Shown: positions 8,227 to 16,727 of the stretch, in pieces
Layout of the letters: every line of letters begins with the position of its first letter
Position numbering within the stretch: position 1 is the first letter of the stretch
Origin: Psychromarinibacter sediminicola
Lineage (GTDB): Bacteria > Pseudomonadota > Alphaproteobacteria > Rhodobacterales > Rhodobacteraceae
Assembly: GCF_029168335.1 (NCBI RefSeq)
Contig: NZ_JARGYC010000042.1
Span: forward strand, 1-42,618
Direction of reading: 5' to 3'
Length of the DNA stretch: 42,618 nucleotides
The notes under the pieces: model-generated
Database searches by the model: none
What the model was told of the DNA's origin: nothing
The model's input: only the letters and a program-made list of their open reading frames with translations
Translations under genes and position numbers: made by a program

Positions 8227-9264
8227 TCAGATCTTCACCGAATCCGGCGCAACCTCGGCCAGCAGCGACGTGTCCACAATCTCGTCGAGCGGCACGAATT
8301 CGTTCAGGAACCCGCGCTCGACCGCCCAGTGGATGTAATCCGGATATCCCGTGGCCAGCCGCTGGTCGAGATCCGGGCGGTAGTCATTGGCCCGCAGGAT
8401 ACCCTCAAGACCATCGGTCGGAATGCCAAGCCCCTTGGCAATCGGATCGACCGCCGCCGCCGGGTCATTGATGATGATCTCGTTGGCCCGCATCATCGCC
8501 CGCATCATGGCCTTCAGAGTGTTGGGCGCTTCGGCCAGGAAATCGCCCGACGTCGTCAGCCCCGTGGCGAGGTACAGCCAGTTCACGTCCGTCGGGTCTT
8601 CGGGCGTCTCGATGTAGGACTTGCTGCCGGTAAAATACAGCCGGCCGCCGCTGCGCGCCGCATTGGTGACATAAGGCTCCCAGCAGGCCATGACGTCGAT
8701 ATCACCCTGCATCAGCGCGATCGCCTGCTCCGGCGGCTCCATATTGACGAATTCAAGCGAGGAAAAGTCGACGCCGTATTCCTCGCACATGTTCTCGATC
8801 GCAAGCTCGACCGAGGCGCCGGCGTACATGCCGATGCGCTTGCCCTCCAGGTCGGCGGGCGCTTCGATACCGGAATTGTTGCCGACCACAACGCCCTGGG
8901 TGTTCGAGATGTCCGACAGCTTCATCACCCAGCGGAAATCCAGATCGCGCAGTCGCAGGGATGCCACCTGCTCCATCGCCGCAAACAGGACCTTGACCCG
9001 TCCGCTTGCGGCCAGGCTCGGAAGGTCCGGGCCGTTAACAGTGTAGTTGGGCGACACGTCCAGCCCTTCGTCTTCGAAAAAGCCGTACTCAAGAGCAAGC
9101 GCAAGCTGGCCCGAGTGCTGAGGGTCGCGAACGCTGATGATCTCGACAGACGTCACTTCTGGCGCATTGCCTTGGGCACGACCCAAGCCCGGCAGCATGG
9201 TGGCGGCACTCGCAGCTCCGATATTGCGCAGCAACGCACGGCGATTGAGGCGTGGGTTAAGCAT
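8227..9264 (-). CDS. ABC transporter substrate-binding protein (NMT1/SsuA type)
   Basis: The first gene of the operon, 345 aa from the ATG at 9264, which has AGAGGA about nine bases upstream; earlier in-frame starts lack one. The N-terminus NRRALLRNIGAASAATML with an arginine pair and cut near GRAQG looks like a Tat or Sec export signal. The mature part matches NMT1/THI5-like aliphatic-sulfonate or nitrogen-compound binders (ALALEYGFFEDEGLDV, DLEGKRIGMYAG, LMQGDIDVMACWEPY). It would catch the substrate in the periplasm. The ligand could be a taurine-like, pyrimidine or other small N-compound; the deacetylase next door favours an amide or ring nitrogen compound. Confidence 0.9.
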   Translation of the reverse strand: MLNPRLNRRALLRNIGAASAATMLPGLGRAQGNAPEVTSVEIISVRDPQHSGQLALALEYGFFEDEGLDVSPNYTVNGPDLPSLAASGRVKVLFAAMEQVASLRLRDLDFRWVMKLSDISNTQGVVVGNNSGIEAPADLEGKRIGMYAGASVELAIENMCEEYGVDFSSLEFVNMEPPEQAIALMQGDIDVMACWEPYVTNAARSGGRLYFTGSKSYIETPEDPTDVNWLYLATGLTTSGDFLAEAPNTLKAMMRAMMRANEIIINDPAAAVDPIAKGLGIPTDGLEGILRANDYRPDLDQRLATGYPDYIHWAVERGFLNEFVPLDEIVDTSLLAEVAPDSVKI

Positions 9265-9634
9265 AGGGACGTTCCTCTGTTCTGCATCAGGAATAGTGTC
9301 CTCTATATAAAACACATTTGCCGCGAAGGAAAGGCACAACCGAATTCCGGCCCACGCGGGCCATACTTCGCCCACATTATGTGCAGCGGAACGCGGCCTT
9401 GCCCGCCAGATCAGCAATGGTCGATTTTAGCGTCTCTTGCGGCTTGGACCGCTTCTCCGAACGTTGGTATCCGAGGGTGTGGTGGAAATTCCGCACATTG
9501 TCGGGGTGTGAGCGGGGCGACCATCGACGTGTAACGTCACGGGCCGGGCCGCCAGTGCGGACAAGATCGCAACACCGGCCGCCCTAAGGTCGCTTCTGCG
9601 GTCGTCCTTCTTCACCTGCAGCGGTTAGGGGCTT
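9265..9634. other. promoter region of the transporter operon
   Basis: No supported gene in 370 bases between the binding protein and the EamA gene. On the minus strand an AT-rich box (TTTTATATAG near 9300-9310) lies about 35 bases ahead of the operon start and could be its -10 region. A 62-codon minus-strand frame (9427-9615) has no support. Confidence 0.4.
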
Positions 9635-10561
9635 TTAGAATCTGGGAGGCGGCATGCTTGGCTTGCTCAGGCGCTTCTCCCGGAATGCGATTGCCAGGCC
9701 CGAGGAGAAGATCACCGCAGCGCCGATCCAGGTGAAAGCATCCGGAACCTCGGCAAAGAATAGTACGCCAATCAGGGTCGCCCAGATCAGCTTGAGAAAG
9801 TCGAATGGCAGAACCGCTGTCGGATCGGCCACTTTCAGCGACTGGCTTATCGCCATCTGCGCCACCGTCCCGCAGAAACCGACCAGCATCAAAAGCAACA
9901 ATTGCTCCAGTGTCGGCGTCTGCCAGACCCAAAGCGCAGGGCCGAACGAGAACAGACACATAGTAATCCCCATCCAGGCGACGATTGTCAGGCTGGATTC
10001 CGTGCGCGAAAGCATCTTGATGAACACCATCGCCACTGCCCAGAAGGCTGCAGAAGCGACAACTAGCAGCGAGCCGGCGTCAATCACGTCGAAGCCGGGA
10101 CGCAGAATGATCAGCACTCCAGCGAAACCGGCGAAGATCGCGGCCCAGCGGTAGAAGCGAAAGCGCTCGCCCAGAAATACGATGCTCATCAGCGCCATGA
10201 AGATCGGGGCTGTGAAATTCAGCGCGCTGACCCGGGCTAGCGGGATCATTGTCAGGCTGGAGAAGAAAAGAAACATCGCCAAAACGTTCGCAAGACCCCG
10301 CAGAGCGTGCAGGCCAACCCGCTCTGTTCGGAGGACCCGGAACCGGGATTGCCACAGCAGCGGGGACAGAATCAGCAGTCCGAACAGGTTGCGGAAAAAA
10401 GCAACTTCAAAGGCGGGCAGGTCTTGCCCGACGACGCGCACGAGGCCGTGCATCATGGTCGCGAACAGAGTAGACAAGCACATGAAGACGATGCCGCGAA
10501 CGCTCGCGGATTGGCGCGCCCAAAGAACCTGAGGAGCATGCCAGACGGGCGACCGCTCCAC
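9635..10561 (-). CDS. EamA/DMT-family transporter
   Basis: About 308 aa with ten hydrophobic segments in two EamA repeats (GIVFMCLSTLFATMMHGL, LANVLAMFLFFSSLTMIPL, AVAMVFIKML, AVIFSSGLAIAF) and the repeat-end motifs NFTAPIFMALMSIVFLGE and PFDFLKLIWATLIGVLFFAE. Such proteins move metabolites, often exporting amino acids or related compounds. GTG at 10561 overlaps the TAG of a small upstream frame (TAGTG), which suggests coupled translation; an open frame continues further up. The cargo is unknown. It is co-directional with the catabolic operon but separated from it by 370 bases. Confidence 0.85.
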   Translation of the reverse strand: MERSPVWHAPQVLWARQSASVRGIVFMCLSTLFATMMHGLVRVVGQDLPAFEVAFFRNLFGLLILSPLLWQSRFRVLRTERVGLHALRGLANVLAMFLFFSSLTMIPLARVSALNFTAPIFMALMSIVFLGERFRFYRWAAIFAGFAGVLIILRPGFDVIDAGSLLVVASAAFWAVAMVFIKMLSRTESSLTIVAWMGITMCLFSFGPALWVWQTPTLEQLLLLMLVGFCGTVAQMAISQSLKVADPTAVLPFDFLKLIWATLIGVLFFAEVPDAFTWIGAAVIFSSGLAIAFREKRLSKPSMPPPRF

Positions 10562-10797
10562 TAAATGTCGCCGCCGCGTCGGACGGTCTCGATCAATAGC
10601 GCCACGCACACCTCATAAGGCGGATAATGGGTGCCGAACTCCTCGCGCAGGCAGTTGTTTCCGAAACGGCAGGCTACACAATGGGAGCTGTCCCCGGTCT
10701 CGGCCTCGAAGGAATTTTCGTCGTCCGGGACCTTTTCAAGACCATATCGGCGATCTCGCCCAAGGACAATGTCCAGCCGCCGGTATGGTGCTGGCAT
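10561..10797 (-). CDS. small Cys-containing protein (78 aa), uncertain
   Basis: A 78-codon frame directly ahead of the EamA gene and overlapping its GTG start by one base. The product contains HCVACRFGNNCLREEFG and a third Cys (YEVCVALL), a spacing that could bind a metal. No homologue comes to mind. The insertion sequence lies only 48 bases upstream, so the original promoter or N-terminal region may have been lost. Supported by position and Cys pattern only. Confidence 0.45.
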   Translation of the reverse strand: MPAPYRRLDIVLGRDRRYGLEKVPDDENSFEAETGDSSHCVACRFGNNCLREEFGTHYPPYEVCVALLIETVRRGGDI

Positions 10798-10844
10798 GTG
10801 TGGACGTATATGGACCCGGTGGAATCAGCCGCGAAGCGCAATGG

Positions 10845-11644
10845 GGGCATTGTCAAGTTAAGTCGCGGTGGCGGGCGGAGCCTGTCGATCCGACGTCAGG
10901 CAGCCACGATCTCGCGCCAATCCGCCATTGCCGTGGAGCGGAACACCTTCAGCGTTCTGCGGGAGATCAAATGACGCTGGAGGTTGAAGTGATTGGAGAT
11001 TGCGGCGTGGGAGGCGAGGAAGCGCTGTGCGGCGCCGGGTGACTTGAAGCGGATCTGTTGTCGCTCTCGGCGTCGGGTTGGCTGATGTGAAACCTCCGCT
11101 CGGTTGTTCGAGCGTCCGCCAGTCACGTGCCGGTCGTGCAAACCCAACTCACGCAGTGCGGCGCCATAGGACCGACGACGGTCGGTGACGATGGCATTCG
11201 GGACATAGCCCTGCCGTTTCAGGAGTTTTCGCTGCAATTTCAATGCGGCTTTCCGGTCCCGCTTTGACTGAACCAGGATGTCGAGTACCTCGCCTTCGTC
11301 GTCCACGGCGCGCCTGAGATAGACGGTCTTGCCGTCGATCTTGAGGAAGACCTCATCGAGGTGCCATCGATCCGAAGGTCTTGGTCGGCGCTGACGGACC
11401 CGCTCGGCATAGATGCCGCCGATCTTGTGGACCCAACGCCGGACGGTTTCGTAAGACACGTCGATGCCGCGTTCGGCGAGCATGTCCTCAACGTCGCGAT
11501 AGCTCAGCGCGAACCGGAAATGGAGCCAGACGGCGTGCTGGATGATCGCTGGTGGAAACCGGTGGCGAGCATAGGTGAGGGGGCGCATAGACAACGTTGC
11601 CCACACACCGCCTTGATCACCACCCGGTTAACGTGACAGTGCCC
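10845..11644 (-). mobile_element. IS6-family insertion sequence, 800 bp
   Basis: Matching terminal inverted repeats: GGGCATTGTCAAGTTAA from 10845 on the plus strand and GGGCACTGTCACGTTAA read inward from 11644 on the minus strand. The 800-bp size is normal for IS6. The eight bases outside each end do not match, so no target duplication is visible. It sits inside an older IS6-type element whose transposase start survives to the right. Confidence 0.85.
10896..11588 (-). CDS. IS6-family transposase
   Basis: A 230-aa DDE transposase from ATG at 11588 (an in-frame GTG at 11606 is possible). It begins with YARHRFPPAIIQHAVWLHF, then a helix-turn-helix (LSYRDVEDMLAERGIDVSYE), then the catalytic D in WHLDEVFLKIDGK, the second D in NAIVTDRRRSYG and the E in NNRAEVSHQ. 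IS6 enzymes move by replicative copy-in, often leaving cointegrates. The reading frame is intact and the ends are present, so the element may be active. Confidence 0.92.
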   Translation of the reverse strand: MRPLTYARHRFPPAIIQHAVWLHFRFALSYRDVEDMLAERGIDVSYETVRRWVHKIGGIYAERVRQRRPRPSDRWHLDEVFLKIDGKTVYLRRAVDDEGEVLDILVQSKRDRKAALKLQRKLLKRQGYVPNAIVTDRRRSYGAALRELGLHDRHVTGGRSNNRAEVSHQPTRRRERQQIRFKSPGAAQRFLASHAAISNHFNLQRHLISRRTLKVFRSTAMADWREIVAA

Positions 11645-11743
11645 GCGCGACGTCTTGAAGTACTTGAATGGACAGCGTCGGGTCATGGCCGGACGCTACC
11701 GACGCCCCTGCCCCGCCTCAAGCCGGGTTCCTTTGACACTGCC
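11645..11743 (-). pseudogene. truncated older IS6-type element (copy B)
   Basis: On the minus strand from 11743: end sequence GGCAGTGTCAAAGGAA, a leader, and an ATG at 11686 followed by MTRRCPFKYFKTS, the typical opening of another IS6-type transposase. The frame is cut at 11644 by the end of the intact IS. The rest of the older element is not found on the other side. Confidence 0.7.
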
Positions 11744-11744
11744 C

Positions 11745-11781
11745 CCTGCCCGACTCAACGAGTTTCCTTCTGACACCACCC
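11745..11781 (-). repeat. third copy of the IS-end sequence (copy C)
   Basis: CCCTGCCCGACTCAACGAG, TTTCCTTCTGACACC repeats the end sequence seen at 2938-2998 and 11702-11743, in the same orientation and in tandem with copy B. It is a shorter, more diverged fragment. Confidence 0.5.
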
Positions 11782-11796
11782 AACCGGCCGACATGC

Positions 11797-12867
11797 TCAG
11801 TGTTCCAGGACGAACACCGCATGGTCAGTCCAGTTGACGTGGCACTCGTCGCCCTCCTCAAGGGTCACCACATCGGCGCCCGGCACGCGAACACGGATCT
11901 GTGCGGTGTCCTTGCGGCCGATCACCAGCGCATTGTCGCCGTAGTTGACGATGGTCTCCACTGTCATCGACGCATGCCGGCACTCCTCAAGCGGCTTCCG
12001 CGAAAGCTTAAGATGCTCAGGACGGATCAGCAGTGCCACCTCCTGGCCGTCGTGAAGGCGCGGTTGACCTTCGGTCCGGTAGGCTACCTGGCCCAGAATG
12101 GGGCAGTCCGCGAGCCCTTCATCGGCGCTCCGGATCGTGGCGTCCAGCAGATTGCTTTCTCCGATGAAGTCGGCAACGAAACGGGTTGTCGGCTTATGGT
12201 AGACGTCGAGCGGCGGCGCGGCCTGTTCGATCGTTCCGTCTGAGAATACAACGATGCGGTCGGACATCGACATTGCCTCGGTTTGGTCGTGGGTAACGAA
12301 GATCGTGGTGACGCCCAGCCGTTTCTGGATCCGCTTGATTTCGATCTGCATGGCCTCGCGCAGGTTCTTGTCCAGCGCGCCGAGCGGCTCGTCAAGGAGC
12401 AAGAGGTCGGGCTCAAATACCAGTGCGCGGGCCAATGCGACCCGCTGCTGCTGGCCGCCCGAAAGCTCCTTGGGGTAGCGGTGGGCAAACCCTTCGAGCC
12501 CGACAAGTTCCAGCATCTCGGCCGCTTTCCTCAAACCCTCGGCCTTCTTCACGCCTCGCATCTGCAGCGGAAAAAAGACGTTCTCTTCGGCGGTCTTGTG
12601 GGGGAAGAGCGCGTAGTTCTGAAAGACGATGCCGATATTGCGCTCCTGCGGGGCAAGCCCCGCAAGCGACTGGCCCTCGATGGTGATGGCGCCGTGGGTC
12701 GCGTCCTCGAAACCGGCTATGATCATCAGCGTTGTCGTCTTGCCTGACCCGGACGGCCCGAGGAAGGTGACGAACTCGCCCTTCTCGACGTCCAGGTTGA
12801 TGTCGTCGAGCGCGACGAAATCGCCGAACGCCTTGTTGACGCCCGAAAGCTGAAGATAGGGCTTCAT
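11797..12867 (-). CDS. ABC transporter ATPase, PotA type
   Basis: A 356-aa ATPase of the spermidine/putrescine and iron importers: Walker A GPSGSGKTT, Q-loop FQNYALFPH, signature LSGGQQQRVALARAL, Walker B LLLLDEPLGALDK, H-loop VTHDQTEAMSMSD, then a C-terminal TOBE regulatory domain (about residues 270-356, with ALLIRPEHLKLS). ATG at 12867 overlaps the permease stop. It is the last gene of the eight-gene operon; its stop lies 15 bases from the IS remnant copy C, so downstream sequence may have been replaced by insertion-sequence DNA. Confidence 0.93.
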   Translation of the reverse strand: MKPYLQLSGVNKAFGDFVALDDINLDVEKGEFVTFLGPSGSGKTTTLMIIAGFEDATHGAITIEGQSLAGLAPQERNIGIVFQNYALFPHKTAEENVFFPLQMRGVKKAEGLRKAAEMLELVGLEGFAHRYPKELSGGQQQRVALARALVFEPDLLLLDEPLGALDKNLREAMQIEIKRIQKRLGVTTIFVTHDQTEAMSMSDRIVVFSDGTIEQAAPPLDVYHKPTTRFVADFIGESNLLDATIRSADEGLADCPILGQVAYRTEGQPRLHDGQEVALLIRPEHLKLSRKPLEECRHASMTVETIVNYGDNALVIGRKDTAQIRVRVPGADVVTLEEGDECHVNWTDHAVFVLEH

Positions 12868-13694
12868 GCGGCCTCCCGATGCTGGGCCGCCATCTTCTTG
12901 GGCTTGGGCAGAGGCACCCGCACCAGCGACCTGCGCACCATCCGAAGCACATGCGGCGCGATCAGTCCGAGAAAGACGGCGAGGAACAGAAGTGTGGAGA
13001 TCACGGCAATGACCGGGTCGGCCTCTTGCCGGATCGAGTCGAACATCCGCCGCGGCAGGGTTTCCGCATCGCGGCCGGAGATGAAGATGGCGACGACTGT
13101 CTCGTCGAACGACTGGATGAAAGCAAAAAGTGCAGAGATCATCAGCCCCGGCCGCAGAATAGGCAGGGTGATGTACCAGAAGGTCTGGCGCGGCGTCGCA
13201 CCCAGGCTGCGAGCGGCGCGTTCCAGCGTGCGGTCGAACCCCTTCAGATTGGCCGACAGCACCAGAAAGGTAATGGGCACCGAAAGGCAGGTATGGGCCA
13301 ACACCACGCCGAGATGCGAATGCACCAGCCGCAGCGACCCGAAATAGGAGTAGTAGCCAACCGCCATGACGATGTGCGGCACCGCCATGGGCATCATCAT
13401 CATCAGGTTGGCGACCCCCTTTCCCCAGAACTTGTGCCGCACCAGCGCAAAGGTGGCCGGTACGACCAGCGCCATCGTCAGGATCGTGGTCATCGCCCCG
13501 ATGAATAGCGAGTTGAAGGTCGGCCGTAACCAGGTCGGATCGTTGAAATACTGCACGTAGTAGCCGAAGGAGAACCCCGGCGGCGGGAATTGCAGCGAGG
13601 CGGCGGTGGAAAACGACATCGGCACCACGATCACTAGCGGCGCGGCGATGAAGATGACGATGCCGATCCCGATCCAGCGCATGAGGCGGTCCAT
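12864..13694 (-). CDS. ABC transporter permease, PotC type
   Basis: A 276-aa permease with six transmembrane segments, starting WIGIGIVIFIAAPLVIVVPMSF and carrying the cytoplasmic EAA-type loop LERAARSLGATPRQTFWYITLPIL. In family terms it is the second membrane subunit of a polyamine-like importer. It begins 12 bases after the upstream permease and overlaps the ATPase by ATGA. The C-terminal basic tail (RRSLVRVPLPKPKKMAAQH) lies in the cytoplasm. Confidence 0.92.
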   Translation of the reverse strand: MDRLMRWIGIGIVIFIAAPLVIVVPMSFSTAASLQFPPPGFSFGYYVQYFNDPTWLRPTFNSLFIGAMTTILTMALVVPATFALVRHKFWGKGVANLMMMMPMAVPHIVMAVGYYSYFGSLRLVHSHLGVVLAHTCLSVPITFLVLSANLKGFDRTLERAARSLGATPRQTFWYITLPILRPGLMISALFAFIQSFDETVVAIFISGRDAETLPRRMFDSIRQEADPVIAVISTLLFLAVFLGLIAPHVLRMVRRSLVRVPLPKPKKMAAQHREAA

Positions 13695-13706
13695 GACGGT
13701 CTTCTC

Positions 13707-14555
13707 CTATCCGTAGAGACGGTCGAGGCCAAAGCGGCGGGAATAGATCCACAGCACGATCAGCGTGACGATCAGCAGGACAATGGCCATGGCCGAGCCC
13801 AGCCCGAAGGCCAGGAACTGCTCGATCTGGTGGCCGATCAGGCCGGCGGCCATCTGCTCGGTGGGCGAACCCAGCAGCACGGGCGTGACGTAGAAGCCGA
13901 GGCAGATCACGAAGACCAGCACCGAGCCGTTGGCGATGCCGGGCGCGGTCAACGGCAGATAGACATGGCGGAAGAGCGACGTGCCGTAGGCCCCCATGCT
14001 TTCGGCCGAGCGGATCAGCGCGGGATCGATCTTCTTCATGACCGAGTAGATGTTCATGATCATGTAGGGCGCGAGGATGTGTACCATCGCCAGAGTCGAC
14101 GAGAACCGCGTGAATAGAATTCCCGGTGGATCCGCGAAACCGATCGTCGCCAGCAGCCAGATGACCGGCCCGTTGTTGCCCAGAAGGACCATCCAGGCGT
14201 ATGTGCGCACCAGGAACGATGTCCAGAAGCTCATGGTGATCAACAGCAGGATCGCCATGGCGCGCCGCTCGGTCGTGTGGTTCATCAGGTAGGCCAGCGG
14301 GTAACCGACCAGCAGACAGCAAACCGTCACCAGCGCGGCCGTGAAGAAGGTGTTGATGAAGACGCGCCGATAGAGCGTGCCGGTCAGCACCTTTTCGTAG
14401 TTGTCCAGGCCGACGCGCGGTTCCGTGACGCTCATCATAGCGACCTGGCCGAGCGGCACGAGGAAGAACAGCGCGAGATACAGCGCCAACGGCGCGAGCA
14501 GCAGCCATGGCCAGAGGTTCTTGCGTCCGGCGAGATTGGAAACGGTCACAGCCAT
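13707..14555 (-). CDS. ABC transporter permease, PotB type
   Basis: A 282-aa permease; ATG at 14555 places the first transmembrane segment (LWPWLLLAPLALYLALFFLV) right after a short basic N-terminus. The EAA-type loop ALIRSAESMGAYGTSLFRHV contacts the ATPase, and six membrane spans follow, ending IVLLIVTLIVLWIYSRRFG. The frame stays open much further upstream, but that part reads across the binding-protein gene. It is the partner of the PotC-type permease. Confidence 0.92.
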   Translation of the reverse strand: MAVTVSNLAGRKNLWPWLLLAPLALYLALFFLVPLGQVAMMSVTEPRVGLDNYEKVLTGTLYRRVFINTFFTAALVTVCCLLVGYPLAYLMNHTTERRAMAILLLITMSFWTSFLVRTYAWMVLLGNNGPVIWLLATIGFADPPGILFTRFSSTLAMVHILAPYMIMNIYSVMKKIDPALIRSAESMGAYGTSLFRHVYLPLTAPGIANGSVLVFVICLGFYVTPVLLGSPTEQMAAGLIGHQIEQFLAFGLGSAMAIVLLIVTLIVLWIYSRRFGLDRLYG

Positions 14556-14648
14556 CCGGCAACGTCCTTTCGTCGCAGCCTGAACGATGCCCGGAGTCGA
14601 ACCGGCCGTCCGGTCGTCTCCGGGTCTTTGCGAGTGGTGGGCGTCACG

Positions 14649-14674
14649 GGTCCGAACCGGAAGCGGCCCGGACC
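14649..14674 (-). terminator. possible stem-loop after the binding-protein gene
   Basis: GGTCCG (14649-14654) pairs with CGGACC (14669-14674) in the 127-base gap between the binding protein and the first permease. Such hairpins often lower expression of permeases relative to binding proteins in ABC operons. There is no T-run, so this would be a weak or processing signal. Confidence 0.3.
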
Positions 14675-14682
14675 GGATCAGC

Positions 14683-15732
14683 TCAGGTCGCGAGCCATTC
14701 GTCGAAGCGCATCGACACCTCGTGCGGATCGCCGCCCCAGTTCGCCATGTCCTGCTCGAAGGTAAGCGGGTAGTTCTGGGGTGATGTCGGCATCCGCGGC
14801 AAGGCGGAGTCCGGGATGAACTCGTTTGCCGCCGGGTTAAGCGCGCCATAGTTGCCCTGGGTGACGAAGCCTGCCAGCGGCTTTGGCGAAGTGGCGAACT
14901 CCACGAACTGCTTGGCCGCTTCCATGTTCGGCGTATCCTTCGCCACGACCCAGTACGCGCGGTCGATCTCGGCCTGGTTCCAGGTCGCGGCAACCGGTGC
15001 GCCAGCATCCAGCGCCTCGTAGTAACGGCCGTGCCAGATGCCGATCATGTCGACCTCGCCATCGCGCAGAAGCTGCGTGGACTGTGATCCGCCGGTCCAC
15101 CACACACGGATGTGCGGCTTGATCTCGTCCAGTTTCGCGAAGGCCCGTTCGATGTCGAGCGGATAGAGTTCGTCCATCGGCACACCGTCGGCCAGGAGTG
15201 CGATCGGAAGGACGCGCGCGGCATAGCGCTGCAGGGAACGCGAGCCGGGGAAGCGTTCGACATCCCAGAAATCGGCCCAATTCTGTGGCGTGCCGTCCCA
15301 GCCTGCGTCCGTGCGCCATGCCAGCTTGGTCGCGAAGGCATGGCTCGCAGCACCGTTCTGGAACAGGGCGCCTTCATAGGGCGGCTCGATGTCCTCCAGA
15401 AGCCCGGCTTCGTTCGCACGCACGATGTCGCCGCCGCCCAGCGTGGTCACGTCGAACTCGTAGACACCGGTGCGCACCTGCTGTGCCAGCTTGGCGAAGG
15501 ACACGGGCGAAACCGTGTTGATCTTGATGCCCGTCTCTTCCGTGAACGGATCGAACAGGTTGGCCGTGGCCGCTTCCAACCAAGGCCCGCCCCAGGAGTT
15601 GATGTAGAGTTCGGTATTTTGTGCGCGGGCGATGTGCGGCGTTGCAAGGGTGGTCGCGGCTGCGGCCGCGGTACCCTGCAGGAATCGCCGGCGGCTTGGC
15701 CGCACGAGCATGCTTCTTTGCTTGGCTGTCAT
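14683..15732 (-). CDS. extracellular substrate-binding protein, PotD/solute-binding family 1
   Basis: A 349-aa periplasmic binding protein with a clear twin-arginine signal (RPSRRRFLQGTAAAAATTLA, cut near ARAQ). The mature chain starts TELYINSWGGPWLEA and contains FTEETGIKINTVS, DVTTLGGGDIVRANEAG and IDRAYWVVAKDTPN, as in polyamine/iron/opine-type binders. The ATG at 15732 lies 11 bases after the dipeptidase stop. Its ligand defines the operon; a peptide-like or N-acyl amino acid compound would suit the neighbouring M19 dipeptidase, but this is inference. Confidence 0.92.
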   Translation of the reverse strand: MTAKQRSMLVRPSRRRFLQGTAAAAATTLATPHIARAQNTELYINSWGGPWLEAATANLFDPFTEETGIKINTVSPVSFAKLAQQVRTGVYEFDVTTLGGGDIVRANEAGLLEDIEPPYEGALFQNGAASHAFATKLAWRTDAGWDGTPQNWADFWDVERFPGSRSLQRYAARVLPIALLADGVPMDELYPLDIERAFAKLDEIKPHIRVWWTGGSQSTQLLRDGEVDMIGIWHGRYYEALDAGAPVAATWNQAEIDRAYWVVAKDTPNMEAAKQFVEFATSPKPLAGFVTQGNYGALNPAANEFIPDSALPRMPTSPQNYPLTFEQDMANWGGDPHEVSMRFDEWLAT

Positions 15733-15743
15733 CGGTTTTCCTC

Positions 15744-16727
15744 TCAGCTGTCGGAGTTGCGGAAGGTGGCGCGGTATAGGCGCAACCAGTTGCCGTGGGC
15801 GATTTTTTCGACCTCTTCTTCCGAGAAGCCCACGCTGCGGAGGCCGTTGGGTATCTTGTCCATGTCCTGAAGCGTCAGGAACCAATCCGGCGGTGGCGCC
15901 TTGCCCGGTCGCGCGGCCGAGGCGGCGCCATAGTCGATGCCGCGCGTCCAGCGCCCCATGCGCATCCAGGCATAGTCCGGCGCCGTGAAGTTGTGGCTGC
16001 GGTCGGTGCCGATGGCGACGCTGTCGATGCCCGCGATCTCGACCGTGCGGGCCACCATCTCGCACCAGTTCTCGATGCTCTTGCAGTAGTGGTCGCCGGT
16101 GATGTTGCGGTAAGCGGCGCAGCCGATCACGCCGCCGGTCTCGCCCAGCGCGCGCAGCACGTCGTCCGTCTTGTTGCGCTTGTGCGCAAACAGGCTGTCG
16201 GCATTGGCGTGAGTGACCGCGATGGGCTTCTCGCTCGCCTCGATCGCGTCGAGCGTGGACCGGTTGCCGACATGGCTGCAATCCACCAGCATCCCGGCGC
16301 GGTTCATCTCCAGGATCACTTCCCTGCCGAACCTGGCCAGGCCGGAATCCTCGGCCTCGTAGCAGGACCCCGCCAGTTCGTTCTGGTTGTTGTAAGTCAA
16401 CTGCACGACGCGCACGCCAAGCTCGGCGAACAGCTCGACGAACCGGATACGCCCCTCGAACAGGTTGGCGTTCTGGTAGCCCAGAATCGCGGCGACCTTG
16501 CCGTCCCGGCCTGCCTGCACGATGTCGTCTGGCGTCAGCGCGATGGTCGTGACATCGGAATTCTCGGCGATCAGGTCGCGCCAGCGGCCCAGGCTATCCA
16601 GGCTCTCGACCGTTCCTTCCCAGAAGCCGCAGGTCACGACCACGCCGCTCAGCCCGGCCGACTGCAGCGCGGTGAAGCTGTCGCGGTCGAAATGGCCGCA
16701 TTGCAGCCCGTCGATGATATTGGTCAT
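15744..16727 (-). CDS. dipeptidase, peptidase family M19
   Basis: A 327-aa TIM-barrel metallohydrolase of the renal-dipeptidase family. It shows VVQLTYNNQNELAG followed by the bridging Glu (CYEAEDSGLARFG), the metal His in LVDCSHVGN, the second metal His in AVTHANADSL, and RNKTDD. The usual N-terminal DGHxD ligand site is altered to DGLQCGHFD, as in a divergent M19 branch; H-F-D could still supply the H-x-D pair. The lack of an export signal places it in the cytosol, acting on an imported dipeptide-like or N-acyl compound. ATG at 16727 overlaps the upstream stop. Confidence 0.9.
   Translation of the reverse strand: MTNIIDGLQCGHFDRDSFTALQSAGLSGVVVTCGFWEGTVESLDSLGRWRDLIAENSDVTTIALTPDDIVQAGRDGKVAAILGYQNANLFEGRIRFVELFAELGVRVVQLTYNNQNELAGSCYEAEDSGLARFGREVILEMNRAGMLVDCSHVGNRSTLDAIEASEKPIAVTHANADSLFAHKRNKTDDVLRALGETGGVIGCAAYRNITGDHYCKSIENWCEMVARTVEIAGIDSVAIGTDRSHNFTAPDYAWMRMGRWTRGIDYGAASAARPGKAPPPDWFLTLQDMDKIPNGLRSVGFSEEEVEKIAHGNWLRLYRATFRNSDS

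Noticed and set aside
9427-9615. 62-codon minus-strand frame upstream of the binding-protein gene
   Set aside because: No ribosome site, no homology, and a composition typical of chance frames in GC-rich DNA.
11797-14562. Minus-strand open frame of 921 codons across three transporter genes
   Set aside because: Only its last 356 codons are a real protein (the PotA-type ATPase); the rest is the high-GC shadow of the permease genes in another frame.
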